Position numbers and translations under genes: made by a program. Shown piece by piece: positions 1 through 9,113 of a stretch of DNA of 64,000 nt; position 1 is the stretch's first letter, and the number at the start of each line of letters is the position of its first letter. The DNA lies in NCBI GenBank assembly GCA_033762275.1, contig JANRLU010000269.1, positions 14,799 through 78,798 of the forward strand, given 5' to 3'. Origin of the DNA: Raineya sp033762275 (GTDB lineage: Bacteria; Bacteroidota; Bacteroidia; Cytophagales; Thermonemataceae). The notes beneath the pieces were generated by a model. That model searched no databases, had not been told where the DNA came from, and was given only the letters and a program-made list of their open reading frames with translations.

Positions 1-822
1 GGAGAGCAAGACGCCATTATTTCTGACGAACTTAACCACGCTTCCATCATAGATGGTGTAAGACTTGCCAAGGCACAGCGTTTTCGTTACAAACATAACG
101 ATATGGCTGATTTGGAAGCTAAACTCCAAGAGGCTCAAACAGCTCGTACGCGTATTATTGTTACGGATGGCGTTTTCTCTATGGACGGGACAATCGCTCA
201 GTTAGATAAAATTGTAGCTCTTGCCGAAAAATATAATTCCTTGATAATGATAGATGAATGCCACGCTTCGGGTTTTATGGGAAAAACGGGCAGAGGAACG
301 CACGAGCACAGAGGTGTGATGGGTAAAATAGATATCATCACAGGTACTTTGGGCAAGGCTTTGGGAGGTGCTATGGGTGGTTTTACAAGCGGAAAAAAAG
401 AAATGATAGAGATTTTGCGTCAACGCTCTCGTCCTTACCTCTTTTCAAATGCTTTGGCTCCGTCTATTGTAGGGGCTTCTATCGCTGTGTTGGATATGTT
501 ATCAGAAACTACTGATTTAAGGGATAAATTAGAAGAAAATACTAAATATTTTCGTAGTAAAATCACGGAGGCAGGCTTTGATATAAAACCTGGCGAGCAC
601 CCCATAGTTCCTATTATGCTGTACGATGCGGTTCTTGCTCAAAAAATGGCTGAAAAATTATTAGAAAAAGGTATTTATGTGGTTGGTTTTTTCTATCCTG
701 TGGTGGCAAAAGGGCAAGCTCGTATACGCGTGCAGATTTCGGCTGCTCATGATAAAGAGCATCTTGATAAAGCTATTGCCGCTTTCACTGAAATAGGTAA
801 GGAATTAGGCGTTTTGAAGTAA
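1..822 (+). CDS. kbl: Glycine C-acetyltransferase (2-amino-3-ketobutyrate CoA ligase), 5' partial
   Basis: PLP-dependent alpha-oxoamine synthase that interconverts 2-amino-3-ketobutyrate plus CoA with glycine plus acetyl-CoA in threonine catabolism. The frame is open from base 1, so the true start lies outside the window. The visible part begins with a GEQDAIISDELNHASI stretch, followed by DECHASG and the PLP-lysine motif TLGKALGGA (lysine codon at 355-357). The end (RVQISAAH...AAFTEIGKELGVL) matches Kbl more closely than BioF or HemA, which share the fold. It ends 3 nt from the convergent phosphopantetheinyl transferase. No threonine dehydrogenase is visible; if present it lies upstream of the window. 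Confidence 0.92.
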   Translation, partial: GEQDAIISDELNHASIIDGVRLAKAQRFRYKHNDMADLEAKLQEAQTARTRIIVTDGVFSMDGTIAQLDKIVALAEKYNSLIMIDECHASGFMGKTGRGTHEHRGVMGKIDIITGTLGKALGGAMGGFTSGKKEMIEILRQRSRPYLFSNALAPSIVGASIAVLDMLSETTDLRDKLEENTKYFRSKITEAGFDIKPGEHPIVPIMLYDAVLAQKMAEKLLEKGIYVVGFFYPVVAKGQARIRVQISAAHDKEHLDKAIAAFTEIGKELGVLK

Positions 823-825
823 AAT

Positions 826-1455
826 TTAAAGCACATTAAATCCCCAACAAATCTCGTACTTTTCGTCCAGCGACTTTGTAAGTAGCTGGACTTCTATTTT
901 TTCCTCTTCATTTATAAAAAAGCCTGATAAAACCTCTTCAGAAACAAGTTTAATTACTAAATTCTTCCGAAAATCCTTAATTTCTCTTCCAAAAATCTTG
1001 TAAAGTACCTCTTTGGCACACCAAAATTTAGTCAGTAATTGTAAATTATCCTTACAGGTTTGCATTTCTTGCTCCGAAAAAACTCTTGGAGCGATTTTTC
1101 TTAATTTTTCTTGCTCAAGTTCTATATCCACACCGATATATTTATGGCTATGCCAAGCTACGACCACCCAAGGCAAAGAATGAGAAATGGAAATATTGGA
1201 TAATGAGTTTTTCAGAAAAGGTTTATTCAGAAAATCTTTTTGGATACCTTCATAGTCGATGTTTTTTTGTCGGCTGAGCAAAGCCATTAGATAGCGTGTA
1301 GCGGCGAACTCTATGCGTTTTTTGGCTAATACAATTTTTTTTAGTATTTCTTGTTCGCTTTCTAGTAGTTTTTCTGAAAAAAAAACTTCAGATTCTTCTA
1401 CTTTCCAAGCAAAAACACTTTCATTTTTGGTATCGTGGAGAATATGCAGAGGCAT
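826..1455 (-). CDS. 4'-phosphopantetheinyl transferase superfamily protein
   Basis: Transfers the 4'-phosphopantetheine arm of CoA to a carrier-protein serine. The 209-residue protein shows the Sfp/AcpT core: SHS at about 91-93, GVDIE at 108-112 (Mg-binding acidic residues) and FWCAKEVLYK at 144-153. The length fits the Sfp-like class more than the ~120-residue AcpS class. The substrate (fatty acid ACP or a secondary pathway) cannot be read from the sequence, so no symbol is given. It is convergent with kbl (3-nt gap) and divergent from the M3 peptidase, with about 125 bp of AT-rich promoter sequence between. Confidence 0.85.
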   Translation of the reverse strand: MPLHILHDTKNESVFAWKVEESEVFFSEKLLESEQEILKKIVLAKKRIEFAATRYLMALLSRQKNIDYEGIQKDFLNKPFLKNSLSNISISHSLPWVVVAWHSHKYIGVDIELEQEKLRKIAPRVFSEQEMQTCKDNLQLLTKFWCAKEVLYKIFGREIKDFRKNLVIKLVSEEVLSGFFINEEEKIEVQLLTKSLDEKYEICWGFNVL

Positions 1456-1544
1456 TATGATATTTTTTGCAAAGCTAAAAAAACAAATTTATATTTCTTG
1501 TAAGTTTAAATAACTTTATGAATATATATTTAGAGAAATTTCCC

Positions 1545-1552
1545 TAAATTTG
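1545..1552 (+). promoter_or_regulatory. Candidate -7 box (TAAATTTG) for the M3 peptidase gene
   Basis: TAAATTTG matches the Bacteroidota -7 consensus TAnnTTTG and lies 28 nt before the ATG at 1581. No clear TTG is present about 19 nt upstream, so the call rests on the -7 box and its position alone. Confidence 0.35.
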
Positions 1553-1580
1553 CCTTTTTTACGCTCAAAAACATACGTAT

Positions 1581-3686
1581 ATGAAGAAAAACCTATTAAC
1601 TTTACTGCTTGTTAATTTCACATTTGTTTATTTATTTGCTCAAAATCAGAAAGATATGAACAACCCGCTTTTGGCTCAATGGGATACCCCTCACCAAACT
1701 CCCCCCTTTGATAAGATAAAAAATGAGCATTACGTTCCTGCTCTACAATTTGCTATCCAAGAAGCTAAAAAGGAAATAGAAGCGATTGCTAACAACTCCG
1801 AAAAACCTACTTTTGAGAACACCATAGTAGCTCTAGAGAATAGTGGAGCTTTAGTTGATAGAGTTTCCGTGATACTCTCCAATCTCAATACTGCCGAAAC
1901 TTCTCCCGAATTGCAAAAAATAGCTAAAGAAACTTCACCAATGCTCTCAGAGTATGCCAATGATGTGATGTTGAACGAAAAACTTTTTCAAAGAATAAAA
2001 AATGTTTATGAAGCTAAAAATAGCCTCAACTTGAACACAGAGCAAGGAATGCTTTTGGAGAAAACCTATAAAAGATTTGCAAGAAATGGAGCAAACTTAA
2101 ACGCTTCCCAAAAAGAATTATTGAGAAGCATTGATAAAAAACTTTCAGGATTGTATTTGCAATTTGGCGAAAATGTACTCAATGATACTAACGGCTTTTT
2201 ATTAGAGCTTCAAGAATCTGATTTGCAAGGACTTCCAGATTTTGTAAAGGAAGCAGCTAAAGAAACTGCCAAGAAAAAAAATAAAACGGGCTATGTTTTT
2301 ACGCTACAAGCTCCCAGTTATATTGCTTTTATGACTTACTCGGCTCGTAGAGATTTAAGAAAAAAAATGTTTTTGGCGTATGGTAGCAGGGCTTTTAGGG
2401 ATAACGCCAACAATAACAGTCAAGTAATGAAAGACATCGTTACATTACGTCATCAGAGAGCCAGACTTTTGGGTTATGCCACACACGCTCATTTTGTATT
2501 GGAAGAAAGAATGGCTCAAAATCCTCAAACTGTTATCAAGTTCTTAGATGAGCTTTATCAAACCGCCAAGCCTGTTGCCGAAAAGCAAATCAGAGACTTG
2601 GAAGAGTATGCCAAAAAGCAAGGTTTTGAGGGAGAACGCTTAGAACGCTGGGATTACTCTTTTTATGCAGAAAAGCTCAAAAAAGAAAAATTTGCGATTG
2701 ATGATGAAACCTTAAAACCATATTTTAAGCTCGATAATGTAATGGCAGGAGCTTTTGAGGTGGCAAACAAACTTTTTGGGCTGACTTTCAAGGAAGTAAA
2801 GAATATTCCCGTTTTTCATCAAGAAGTAAAAACTTATGAAGTTTATGATGAAAAAGGTAATTTTTTAGCTATTCTTTATACAGATTTCTTTCCAAGAGAT
2901 GGCAAAAAAGGAGGAGCTTGGATGACAAGCTATCGCGAACAGAAAAAGTTGAATGGTAAAGATATTCGTCCGCATGTATCGCTTACTTGTAACTTCACAC
3001 GTCCAACCGAAAATAAGCCTTCTTTGCTTACTTTTAGCGAGGTAAATACTTTATTTCACGAGTTCGGACATTGTTTACACGGAATATTGGCAAACGGAAC
3101 TTACCAGAGTCTTTCAGGTACAAATGTGGCTTGGGATTTTGTAGAAATGCCCTCACAAGTATTGGAAAATTGGTCTTACGAATCTGAGGTTTTAGCTTCT
3201 TTCGCAAAGCACTATCAGACAGGAGAGGTAATTCCGCAGAATTTAGTGCAAAAAATAAAAGATGCTTCTAATTTTATGGAAGGCTACGCCACAATGCGTC
3301 AGTTAAGTTTCGGTATGCTTGATATGGCTTGGCACGCTAATTTTATGGATACGATTGGTGGTATAGAAGATTTTGAAAAAAATGCCATCAGTAAAACGGA
3401 TTTATTTCCCGTTGTAAGCGAAAAAATTTCCACAAGTTCGGCTTTTAGTCATATTTTTTCTGGAGGCTATTCTGCGGGGTATTATAGTTACAAGTGGTCA
3501 GAAGTACTTGATGCAGACGCCTACGAGTTGTTTAAAGAAAAAGGAATTTTTAACAAAGAAATAGCCAATCGTTTCAAAGAAATGCTTTCTAAAGGCGGTA
3601 GTGAACACCCAATGATACTTTACAAGCGTTTCAGAGGGCAAGACCCCAGCCCCAAAGCTCTATTAAAGCGTGGTGGCTTGCTTTAA
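1581..3686 (+). CDS. dcp: M3 family zinc metallopeptidase (peptidyl-dipeptidase Dcp type)
   Basis: Predicted oligopeptidase that removes C-terminal dipeptides. Of 701 residues, the first ~21 form a signal peptide ending in FAQ, so an exported enzyme is expected. The zinc site is HEFGH (His493, Glu494, His497), and Glu522 in FVEMPSQ is the expected third ligand 25 residues on, as in thimet oligopeptidase and Dcp. Length and C-terminal sequence are typical of the family. The start ATG lies 28 nt after a TAAATTTG box. It appears to be a single-gene unit. Family assignment is secure; Dcp versus oligopeptidase A specificity is inferred from overall similarity. Confidence 0.9.
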   Translation: MKKNLLTLLLVNFTFVYLFAQNQKDMNNPLLAQWDTPHQTPPFDKIKNEHYVPALQFAIQEAKKEIEAIANNSEKPTFENTIVALENSGALVDRVSVILSNLNTAETSPELQKIAKETSPMLSEYANDVMLNEKLFQRIKNVYEAKNSLNLNTEQGMLLEKTYKRFARNGANLNASQKELLRSIDKKLSGLYLQFGENVLNDTNGFLLELQESDLQGLPDFVKEAAKETAKKKNKTGYVFTLQAPSYIAFMTYSARRDLRKKMFLAYGSRAFRDNANNNSQVMKDIVTLRHQRARLLGYATHAHFVLEERMAQNPQTVIKFLDELYQTAKPVAEKQIRDLEEYAKKQGFEGERLERWDYSFYAEKLKKEKFAIDDETLKPYFKLDNVMAGAFEVANKLFGLTFKEVKNIPVFHQEVKTYEVYDEKGNFLAILYTDFFPRDGKKGGAWMTSYREQKKLNGKDIRPHVSLTCNFTRPTENKPSLLTFSEVNTLFHEFGHCLHGILANGTYQSLSGTNVAWDFVEMPSQVLENWSYESEVLASFAKHYQTGEVIPQNLVQKIKDASNFMEGYATMRQLSFGMLDMAWHANFMDTIGGIEDFEKNAISKTDLFPVVSEKISTSSAFSHIFSGGYSAGYYSYKWSEVLDADAYELFKEKGIFNKEIANRFKEMLSKGGSEHPMILYKRFRGQDPSPKALLKRGGLL

Positions 3687-3762
3687 TCAACCCAAGAAGC
3701 AACAGCAGACAATTATGGGGATAAATTTCATAGCTTTCTGCTTACCAAGCCGAACAATTCAA

Positions 3763-3782
3763 GCCTCTAAAATGTTAGGGGC
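3763..3782. promoter_or_regulatory. Short hairpin between the M3 peptidase and DAHP synthase genes
   Basis: An 8-bp stem (GCCTCTAA with TTAGGGGC, one G-U pair) and a 4-nt loop end 17 nt before the ATG at 3800. No T-run follows, so it is a poor intrinsic terminator. It could be a weak terminator for dcp or a structure close to the aro start codon. Confidence 0.3.
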
Positions 3783-3799
3783 TATATGATAAAGCAAAT

Positions 3800-4912
3800 A
3801 TGAGTGAATTATCTGTCTTGCCTTTGTCGGCTTGGCTCAATACCTACAAAGGCATAGGCATTATCGCAGGACCTTGTAGTGCCGAAACACCAGAACAATT
3901 AGCCACTACATTCAAAGCCTTAAATGTTTTAGATGTGGGGGCTATTCGTGTGGGAGTATGGAAACCTCGCACCCGACCTGGAAGTTTTGAGGGCAAAGGA
4001 GAAGAAGCTCTTACTTGGATAAAGGATTTAAAATCTATTATTCATAAACCTATTGCCACAGAAGTAGCAAGCCCCCAACACGTAGAATTAGCCTTAAAAT
4101 ATGGTATTGATATTTTGTGGATAGGAGCAAGGACAAGCGTAAACCCTTTCAATGTGCAAGATTTGGCAGATGCTTTGAAGGGCGTAGATATTCCTGTAAT
4201 GATTAAAAATCCTGTAAATCCTGACATAGCCCTTTGGATAGGAGCTATTGAGCGAATATACGGGGCTGGCATACGTAAAATAGCGGCTATTCATAGAGGC
4301 TTTTCTTTCTTCCAAAAAAGTGAGTACAGAAACCCACCTACTTGGCAGATTCCCCTTGAATTGAAACGTTTGTATCCTAACCTCCCGCTTATCAATGATC
4401 CCAGCCATATTACAGGTAAACGAGCCTTAGTAGCTTCAGTGGCACAAAAAGCCTTAGACCTTAACTATGATGGTTTGATGATAGAAACACATTATCAGCC
4501 AGAAAATGCTTGGAGTGATGCTGACCAACAAATTACGCCCCAGCAACTAAAAGAGCTAATAGAAAACCTGCAAATACGCCAAAAAACAACAAATAATACA
4601 TTTTTTAATAATCAACTGGAAATCTTACGAAAACAAATAGATAGTCTTGACGAAGAACTTTTAGGAGTACTTGCCAGCCGTATGAGAGTAGTAGAGCAGA
4701 TTGGTTTGTATAAAAATGATAACAATATCAGTGTTTTTCAGCTGGAACGTTGGAACGAAATTTTCCAAACAAGACCTTTATGGGCAGAAAAAATGCAACT
4801 CAATAAAGAACTTATAGAAGGAGTTTTTCAGCTTATCCACTTGGAATCTATCAAAAAACAGACAGAAATAGCTAAAAAAAATAATACAGAAAACTATGCT
4901 GAAAAGATTTAG
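3800..4912 (+). CDS. Bifunctional DAHP synthase / chorismate mutase (AroQ type)
   Basis: The N-terminal domain condenses phosphoenolpyruvate and erythrose-4-phosphate to DAHP, the first shikimate-pathway step. The C-terminal domain converts chorismate to prephenate. The 370 residues show a type I-beta DAHP synthase with AGPCSAE (23-29), GVWKPRTRPGSF and NDPSHITGKR, then from about residue 273 an AroQ helix (LEILRKQIDSLDEELL and SRMRVVEQIG). The CM-at-C-terminus order is common in Bacteroidota and usually serves feedback control by aromatic end products, which is inference here. It overlaps the next gene by 17 nt. Confidence 0.92.
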   Translation: MSELSVLPLSAWLNTYKGIGIIAGPCSAETPEQLATTFKALNVLDVGAIRVGVWKPRTRPGSFEGKGEEALTWIKDLKSIIHKPIATEVASPQHVELALKYGIDILWIGARTSVNPFNVQDLADALKGVDIPVMIKNPVNPDIALWIGAIERIYGAGIRKIAAIHRGFSFFQKSEYRNPPTWQIPLELKRLYPNLPLINDPSHITGKRALVASVAQKALDLNYDGLMIETHYQPENAWSDADQQITPQQLKELIENLQIRQKTTNNTFFNNQLEILRKQIDSLDEELLGVLASRMRVVEQIGLYKNDNNISVFQLERWNEIFQTRPLWAEKMQLNKELIEGVFQLIHLESIKKQTEIAKKNNTENYAEKI

Positions 4913-5531
4913 TAAAGAGGATATAGGAGCTTTAGAATCCTTATATAAACGAAACCTAATGAATACGCTGATAGGCTTCAAAAACGCTAACCTTGTAGGA
5001 ACTAAAAATCTTGTGGGGCAGGAAAACTTAGCTATTTTTAATTCTTTGGTACATTTGGGGGCTACTCCACCACATATTGCTTTCGTAATGCGACCTACTA
5101 CAGTAGAACGCCATACCTACGATAATATACATCAAACAAATTTTTATACTTTTAATCATATAAAAACAAATTGGGTGGAAGCGGCTCACCAAACTTCCGC
5201 TAAATATCCGCAAAATGTTTCGGAGTTCGAGGCTTGCGATTTTGAAGTGGAATATAAAGGCGATTTTTATGCTCCTTATGTAAAAAATGCGTCTATTCAA
5301 ATAGGTATGCGTTTGGTAGAGGAAGTTTTTATTAAAACTAACGAAGTATTTTTAATGATAGGAGAAGTGCAAGAGATGTATATAGAGGAAGATTGTATCC
5401 GTGATGATGGCTTTATAGACCTTATTAAAGCCGAGACTGCGGCAGTGAGTGGCTTAGATGCCTATTACGAAGCCAAAGAAATAGCTCGCTTCAGTTATGC
5501 CCGCCCCCACCAGATTCTAAAAAAAATATAA
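4896..5531 (+). CDS. Flavin reductase-like (split-barrel FMN-binding) protein
   Basis: The 211-residue protein resembles the flavin reductase-like domain family (flavoredoxin/DIM6-NTAB type). The N-terminal NLVGTKNLVGQENLAIFNS and VHLGATPPHIAFVMRP segments fit the FMN-binding split barrel. IGMRLVEEVFIKTNEVFLMIGEV corresponds to the core strands. Substrate is unknown. The chosen ATG lies inside the 3' end of the upstream DAHP synthase gene (17-nt overlap), implying translational coupling; an ATG 63 nt later would drop conserved-looking residues. Confidence 0.75.
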   Translation: MLKRFSKEDIGALESLYKRNLMNTLIGFKNANLVGTKNLVGQENLAIFNSLVHLGATPPHIAFVMRPTTVERHTYDNIHQTNFYTFNHIKTNWVEAAHQTSAKYPQNVSEFEACDFEVEYKGDFYAPYVKNASIQIGMRLVEEVFIKTNEVFLMIGEVQEMYIEEDCIRDDGFIDLIKAETAAVSGLDAYYEAKEIARFSYARPHQILKKI

Positions 5532-5600
5532 GTCTATTCAGGAAAATTAGGATTTCTTTGTATCTTGCTGTCATTTCTTAAATGTAATGTTTTATTGATT

Positions 5601-6104
5601 ATGGCAGAAAGTATTACACCTACAAGCGTAGGGCTTCGTTACGGCTTATTTTACGGCTTAGTTTCCATTATTCTCACTACACTAACTTTTGTAATAGAGA
5701 GTTTGAGCGATTCTTTTATCAGTACTGTACTAAGTTTTGGTATTTGGATAACATTTTTGGTGCTTGCGGCAAAGTTTTTTAAAGACCAAAGCAGTGGCTA
5801 TATGTCTTTTGGGCAAGGTTTTCAGATTGGGCTACTGGTTTCTGTGATTTCTTCTGTGCTTTCGGGTTTATACTATATTTTATATTTAAGAGTATTGAGT
5901 CCTGAAACTTGGAATAAAATTATGGATAAAGTACATAGCCAATGGGAGAAACAAGGCTTAGATGAAAAATCTATAGAAATGGCGGAGAAATTTACAAGCC
6001 CAGAGATTAGCTTTTTGGGTATAGTTATTGGTGGACTTGTGATGGGAGCAATTCTCTCTTTGGTAGTGGCTGCTATTATGCAAAAGAAAAAACCTGAATT
6101 TTAA
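5601..6104 (+). CDS. DUF4199 family membrane protein
   Basis: A 167-residue integral membrane protein with about four hydrophobic segments and a soluble loop rich in charged residues between segments three and four. The pattern SVGLRYGLFYGL near the start, FGQGF in the middle and a glycine-rich last helix (IVIGGLVMGAILS) matches DUF4199, common in Bacteroidota and of unknown function. The ATG at 5601 is chosen over an upstream one at 5565 because typical members start directly before the first membrane segment. Confidence 0.75.
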   Translation: MAESITPTSVGLRYGLFYGLVSIILTTLTFVIESLSDSFISTVLSFGIWITFLVLAAKFFKDQSSGYMSFGQGFQIGLLVSVISSVLSGLYYILYLRVLSPETWNKIMDKVHSQWEKQGLDEKSIEMAEKFTSPEISFLGIVIGGLVMGAILSLVVAAIMQKKKPEF

Positions 6105-6136
6105 ATCTTATCAATTTCACTATTTAAAAACTTTCA

Positions 6137-7996
6137 ATGATGTTTAAACGAATCATATTTAGCGTGGTTATTTTGCTTTGCCTCCAGGGAGTTGGCATTG
6201 CACAAAATTTAGAAACCAGACTTTCAAGCAAAAAAACGGCTGCATTGGTATCTATCAATGCAAATAACTACAAACCAAAGGGAAAAGCTGAAGTGCTTTT
6301 AGAGTTGGATTTTTTCAAAAATCTTGATAAAAATAATAAAAGAGATTATCCAAAAGACTATAAATTAGTTTCAAGTATCTACAAAAGCCCCAAAGATGCA
6401 GGTGTGAATGCTTACCCAAAATCCTATATTTTTGTGAATACCTTAGATACCAATGGTATAATGGTAGGAGCTTTATTTCACATAGCAGATAGCAAAAAAT
6501 TTGAGAAATGGGTAAATGCTGTATTGCAAAAAGATAAAGATTACCAAAAAGTACAAGTGGAAGGTTTGAATGTATTTATCAGCAGAGATGCCGTTTTCTC
6601 TTGGAATGATAAATATGGTTTGATAGCCGCTATCAATATGAATGACAAAGACTTATACAGCCAAGTTAATTATGATGACCCAAATTATGAGGCTAAAATT
6701 CAAGAAATAGAAAAACAAAGAAAATTGCAAAGGGCTAATTTGCTCAAAGAAGAGGCTACCAATATTCTATCAGGAAAAGTAGAAAATCCAATTTCAGAAA
6801 ACGCTAATTTTCAAATTTTTGCTAATAAATCTCACGATTTAGGTATTTGGCTCAATCAGGAGCAATTTAGCACGTCTATTGGCTCTATGCTTAGAGAGTT
6901 TCCACAATGGCGTTCTGTTTCTATGGAGCGTTTTGCCTCTCGCCTGAAATCTTACTATAAGGGCTATTACGACCATATCCTATTTAGTGCCAATAATGGA
7001 AATGCAAGTGTTTCTTACCAAACTTATTTAAGCGATAAAATTTACGAGCTTTTTGGAACAGCTTTTAATACCCGCATCAATCCTGATTTTTATAAGTATG
7101 TAGAGGGTGAAAAATTATTAGGGCTTTATGCAGTTTCTGGGGACTTGAAAAAATTAGGCAATGGTTTTATAGAGATTTACAGGGATTTATTCAATGAAGA
7201 CCTCAGCAAAGATGGCAAAACTATAGCGGCTGCTTTTGATGTAATGACCGTATTGTTAGATGAGGAAGATATTTTTACCCTGATGAAAGGCGATTTTATG
7301 ATAGCTTTTACAGACGTAAGGGAAATGGATGTTACCTATACTGACTACCAATATGACGGAGATGTGTATGTAGGACCTACAAAAAAAGTGCGTAAAGAAG
7401 TCGCTCCCGTGTATGTAATGATGATGGGGATTGGTAATGTAGATAATTTTATGAAATTTATTAAATTTAGTAATGTGTTAGGAGGTTTAAAACAAAAAGA
7501 TACTTACTACGAGATAGAGTCAGAAGGGAAAACGCAGAGTTACTTGGCTATACACAACAATATATTGATTATTTCTAATGATGTGGATTTGATTACTAAA
7601 AATCTTGCTAAGGCTGATAAAATTAAAAAGCCTGTTGATGCCAAACTCCAAAAACTAACACAGGATAACCCCATGTTGGTATATTTCAATACTGCCAACA
7701 TTATTGATGCTTTGTTGAAAGATGATAAAAATATGAGTGCTGAAAGTAAAAAAAGCTTGTTAGAAATGAAAAAAGACTTAGGAGATATACAAGTGGTGGG
7801 TCCTAATCTTCAAAACAAAACTTTTTTGAGTGAAGGTACAATTTTTGCTAAAAACACAAAGGCAAATAGTTTAAAAGTTCTGGTTCGTACGATTAATCAT
7901 TTGGCAAAAAACTCTTTTGGAAGCAATAGAAGAGAGGAGGCAGTTACACCAATGATAGAAAAAGCTGAGCCAAAAAAAGAAAAAGATGAACACTAA
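6137..7996 (+). CDS. Large secreted protein, resembles DUF4836 family
   Basis: 619 residues with an N-terminal signal peptide ending in GIAQ and no lipobox. The body has repeated alpha/beta stretches: a self-value segment (IFVNTLDTNGIMVGALFHIADSKKF...), then a 'FSWNDKYGLIAAI' strand seen again in reduced form later ('AIHNNILIISNDV'). This layout recalls DUF4836/DUF3352-like secreted proteins of Bacteroidota, but I am not certain. The C-terminus is charged (KAEPKKEKDEH). It starts 32 nt after the DUF4199 gene and is closed by a strong terminator. Function unknown. Confidence 0.65.
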   Translation: MMFKRIIFSVVILLCLQGVGIAQNLETRLSSKKTAALVSINANNYKPKGKAEVLLELDFFKNLDKNNKRDYPKDYKLVSSIYKSPKDAGVNAYPKSYIFVNTLDTNGIMVGALFHIADSKKFEKWVNAVLQKDKDYQKVQVEGLNVFISRDAVFSWNDKYGLIAAINMNDKDLYSQVNYDDPNYEAKIQEIEKQRKLQRANLLKEEATNILSGKVENPISENANFQIFANKSHDLGIWLNQEQFSTSIGSMLREFPQWRSVSMERFASRLKSYYKGYYDHILFSANNGNASVSYQTYLSDKIYELFGTAFNTRINPDFYKYVEGEKLLGLYAVSGDLKKLGNGFIEIYRDLFNEDLSKDGKTIAAAFDVMTVLLDEEDIFTLMKGDFMIAFTDVREMDVTYTDYQYDGDVYVGPTKKVRKEVAPVYVMMMGIGNVDNFMKFIKFSNVLGGLKQKDTYYEIESEGKTQSYLAIHNNILIISNDVDLITKNLAKADKIKKPVDAKLQKLTQDNPMLVYFNTANIIDALLKDDKNMSAESKKSLLEMKKDLGDIQVVGPNLQNKTFLSEGTIFAKNTKANSLKVLVRTINHLAKNSFGSNRREEAVTPMIEKAEPKKEKDEH

Positions 7997-7997
7997 T

Positions 7998-8026
7998 AAA
8001 TAAACCTCCCTTTGGGAGGTTTATTT
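7998..8026 (+). terminator. Intrinsic terminator, 13-bp perfect stem
   Basis: AAATAAACCTCCC pairs perfectly with GGGAGGTTTATTT across a TTT loop, beginning 1 nt after the TAA of the upstream gene. It separates the DUF4199/secreted-protein unit from the lpx cluster. Confidence 0.8.
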
Positions 8027-8048
8027 ATACAATTTAATTATTTTGCCT

Positions 8049-9098
8049 ATGAAATTTACTATACAACAAATAGCCTTTATTCTTAATGGAGAAATAAAAG
8101 GTAATAAAGATTTAGAAATCAGTAATTTAGGAAAAATACAAGAGGCTAAAAAAGGAGAAATAGCTTTTTTGGCAAATCCAAAGTATGAGGCTTTTATTTA
8201 TGATACAGAGGCTTCTGCTGTGATTGTAAACAAAGATTTTCAACCTAAACAACACATCAATACTACACTTATTTTAGTAGATGATGCTTACTCTGCCTTT
8301 ACCAAACTTTTGGAAGAGTATGAGAAAATTATCAACAAAGCTAAAAAGGGTATAGAACAACCTGCCTTCATTGCTGAAAATGCTCAAATAAAGGAAGATG
8401 TGTATATAGGAGCTTTCGCATATATCTCAGAAAACGCAGAAATAGGAGAAAAAACCCAAATTTATCCACATACATTCATTGGTAATAATGTAAAAATCGG
8501 GAAAAATACAATTATTTACGCGGGAGTAAAAATATACAAAGATTGTGTGATAGGAGATAACTGTATTATACACGCAGGAGCAGTGATAGGAAGTGATGGT
8601 TTTGGTTTTGCCCCACAAGCAGATGGCTCTTACAAAACAATCCCTCAGTTAGGGAATGTAATCATAGAAAATGAGGTGAGTATAGGTGCAAATGCCACTA
8701 TAGATAGAGCTACAATGGGAAGTACAATTATAAAAAAAGGGACAAAAATTGATAACTTAGTACAAATTGCTCATAATGTAGTACTTGGACAAAATAATGT
8801 GATTGCCTCACAAACAGGCATTGCAGGCTCCACCGAAATAGGCGATAATTGTATGATTGGCGGGCAAGTAGGCATTGCAGGGCATCTCAAAATTGCTTCC
8901 AAAACTAACATCGGAGCTCAATCGGGCTTAGGTTCAAATGTAACAGAAGAAAATACAAATTGGCATGGTTCACCTGCCTTTGACCTCAAAACCTTTTACA
9001 AAGCTACCGCTATTTTTAAAAAATTACCCGAAATTTACAAACAAATCAACCAACTTGAAAAAAATTACTTAAATTTGCTCAAAAAAGATACTGAGTAA
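8049..9098 (+). CDS. lpxD: UDP-3-O-acylglucosamine N-acyltransferase LpxD
   Basis: Adds the N-linked 3-hydroxyacyl chain to UDP-3-O-acylglucosamine, step three of lipid A synthesis in the cytoplasm. The 349-residue protein has the LpxD N-terminal uridine-binding region (EISNLGKIQEAKKGEIAFLAN) and then a long left-handed beta helix of hexapeptide repeats. The catalytic histidine sits in QIAHNVVLG (His242). A C-terminal helix (YKQINQLEKNYLNLLKK) follows. The ATG at 8049 is preferred to an in-frame TTG at 8043. It is followed after 15 nt by lpxC-fabZ, forming the lpxD-lpxC/fabZ-lpxA cluster. Confidence 0.95.
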   Translation: MKFTIQQIAFILNGEIKGNKDLEISNLGKIQEAKKGEIAFLANPKYEAFIYDTEASAVIVNKDFQPKQHINTTLILVDDAYSAFTKLLEEYEKIINKAKKGIEQPAFIAENAQIKEDVYIGAFAYISENAEIGEKTQIYPHTFIGNNVKIGKNTIIYAGVKIYKDCVIGDNCIIHAGAVIGSDGFGFAPQADGSYKTIPQLGNVIIENEVSIGANATIDRATMGSTIIKKGTKIDNLVQIAHNVVLGQNNVIASQTGIAGSTEIGDNCMIGGQVGIAGHLKIASKTNIGAQSGLGSNVTEENTNWHGSPAFDLKTFYKATAIFKKLPEIYKQINQLEKNYLNLLKKDTE

Positions 9099-9113
9099 GC
9101 GATTTTAACTTTT

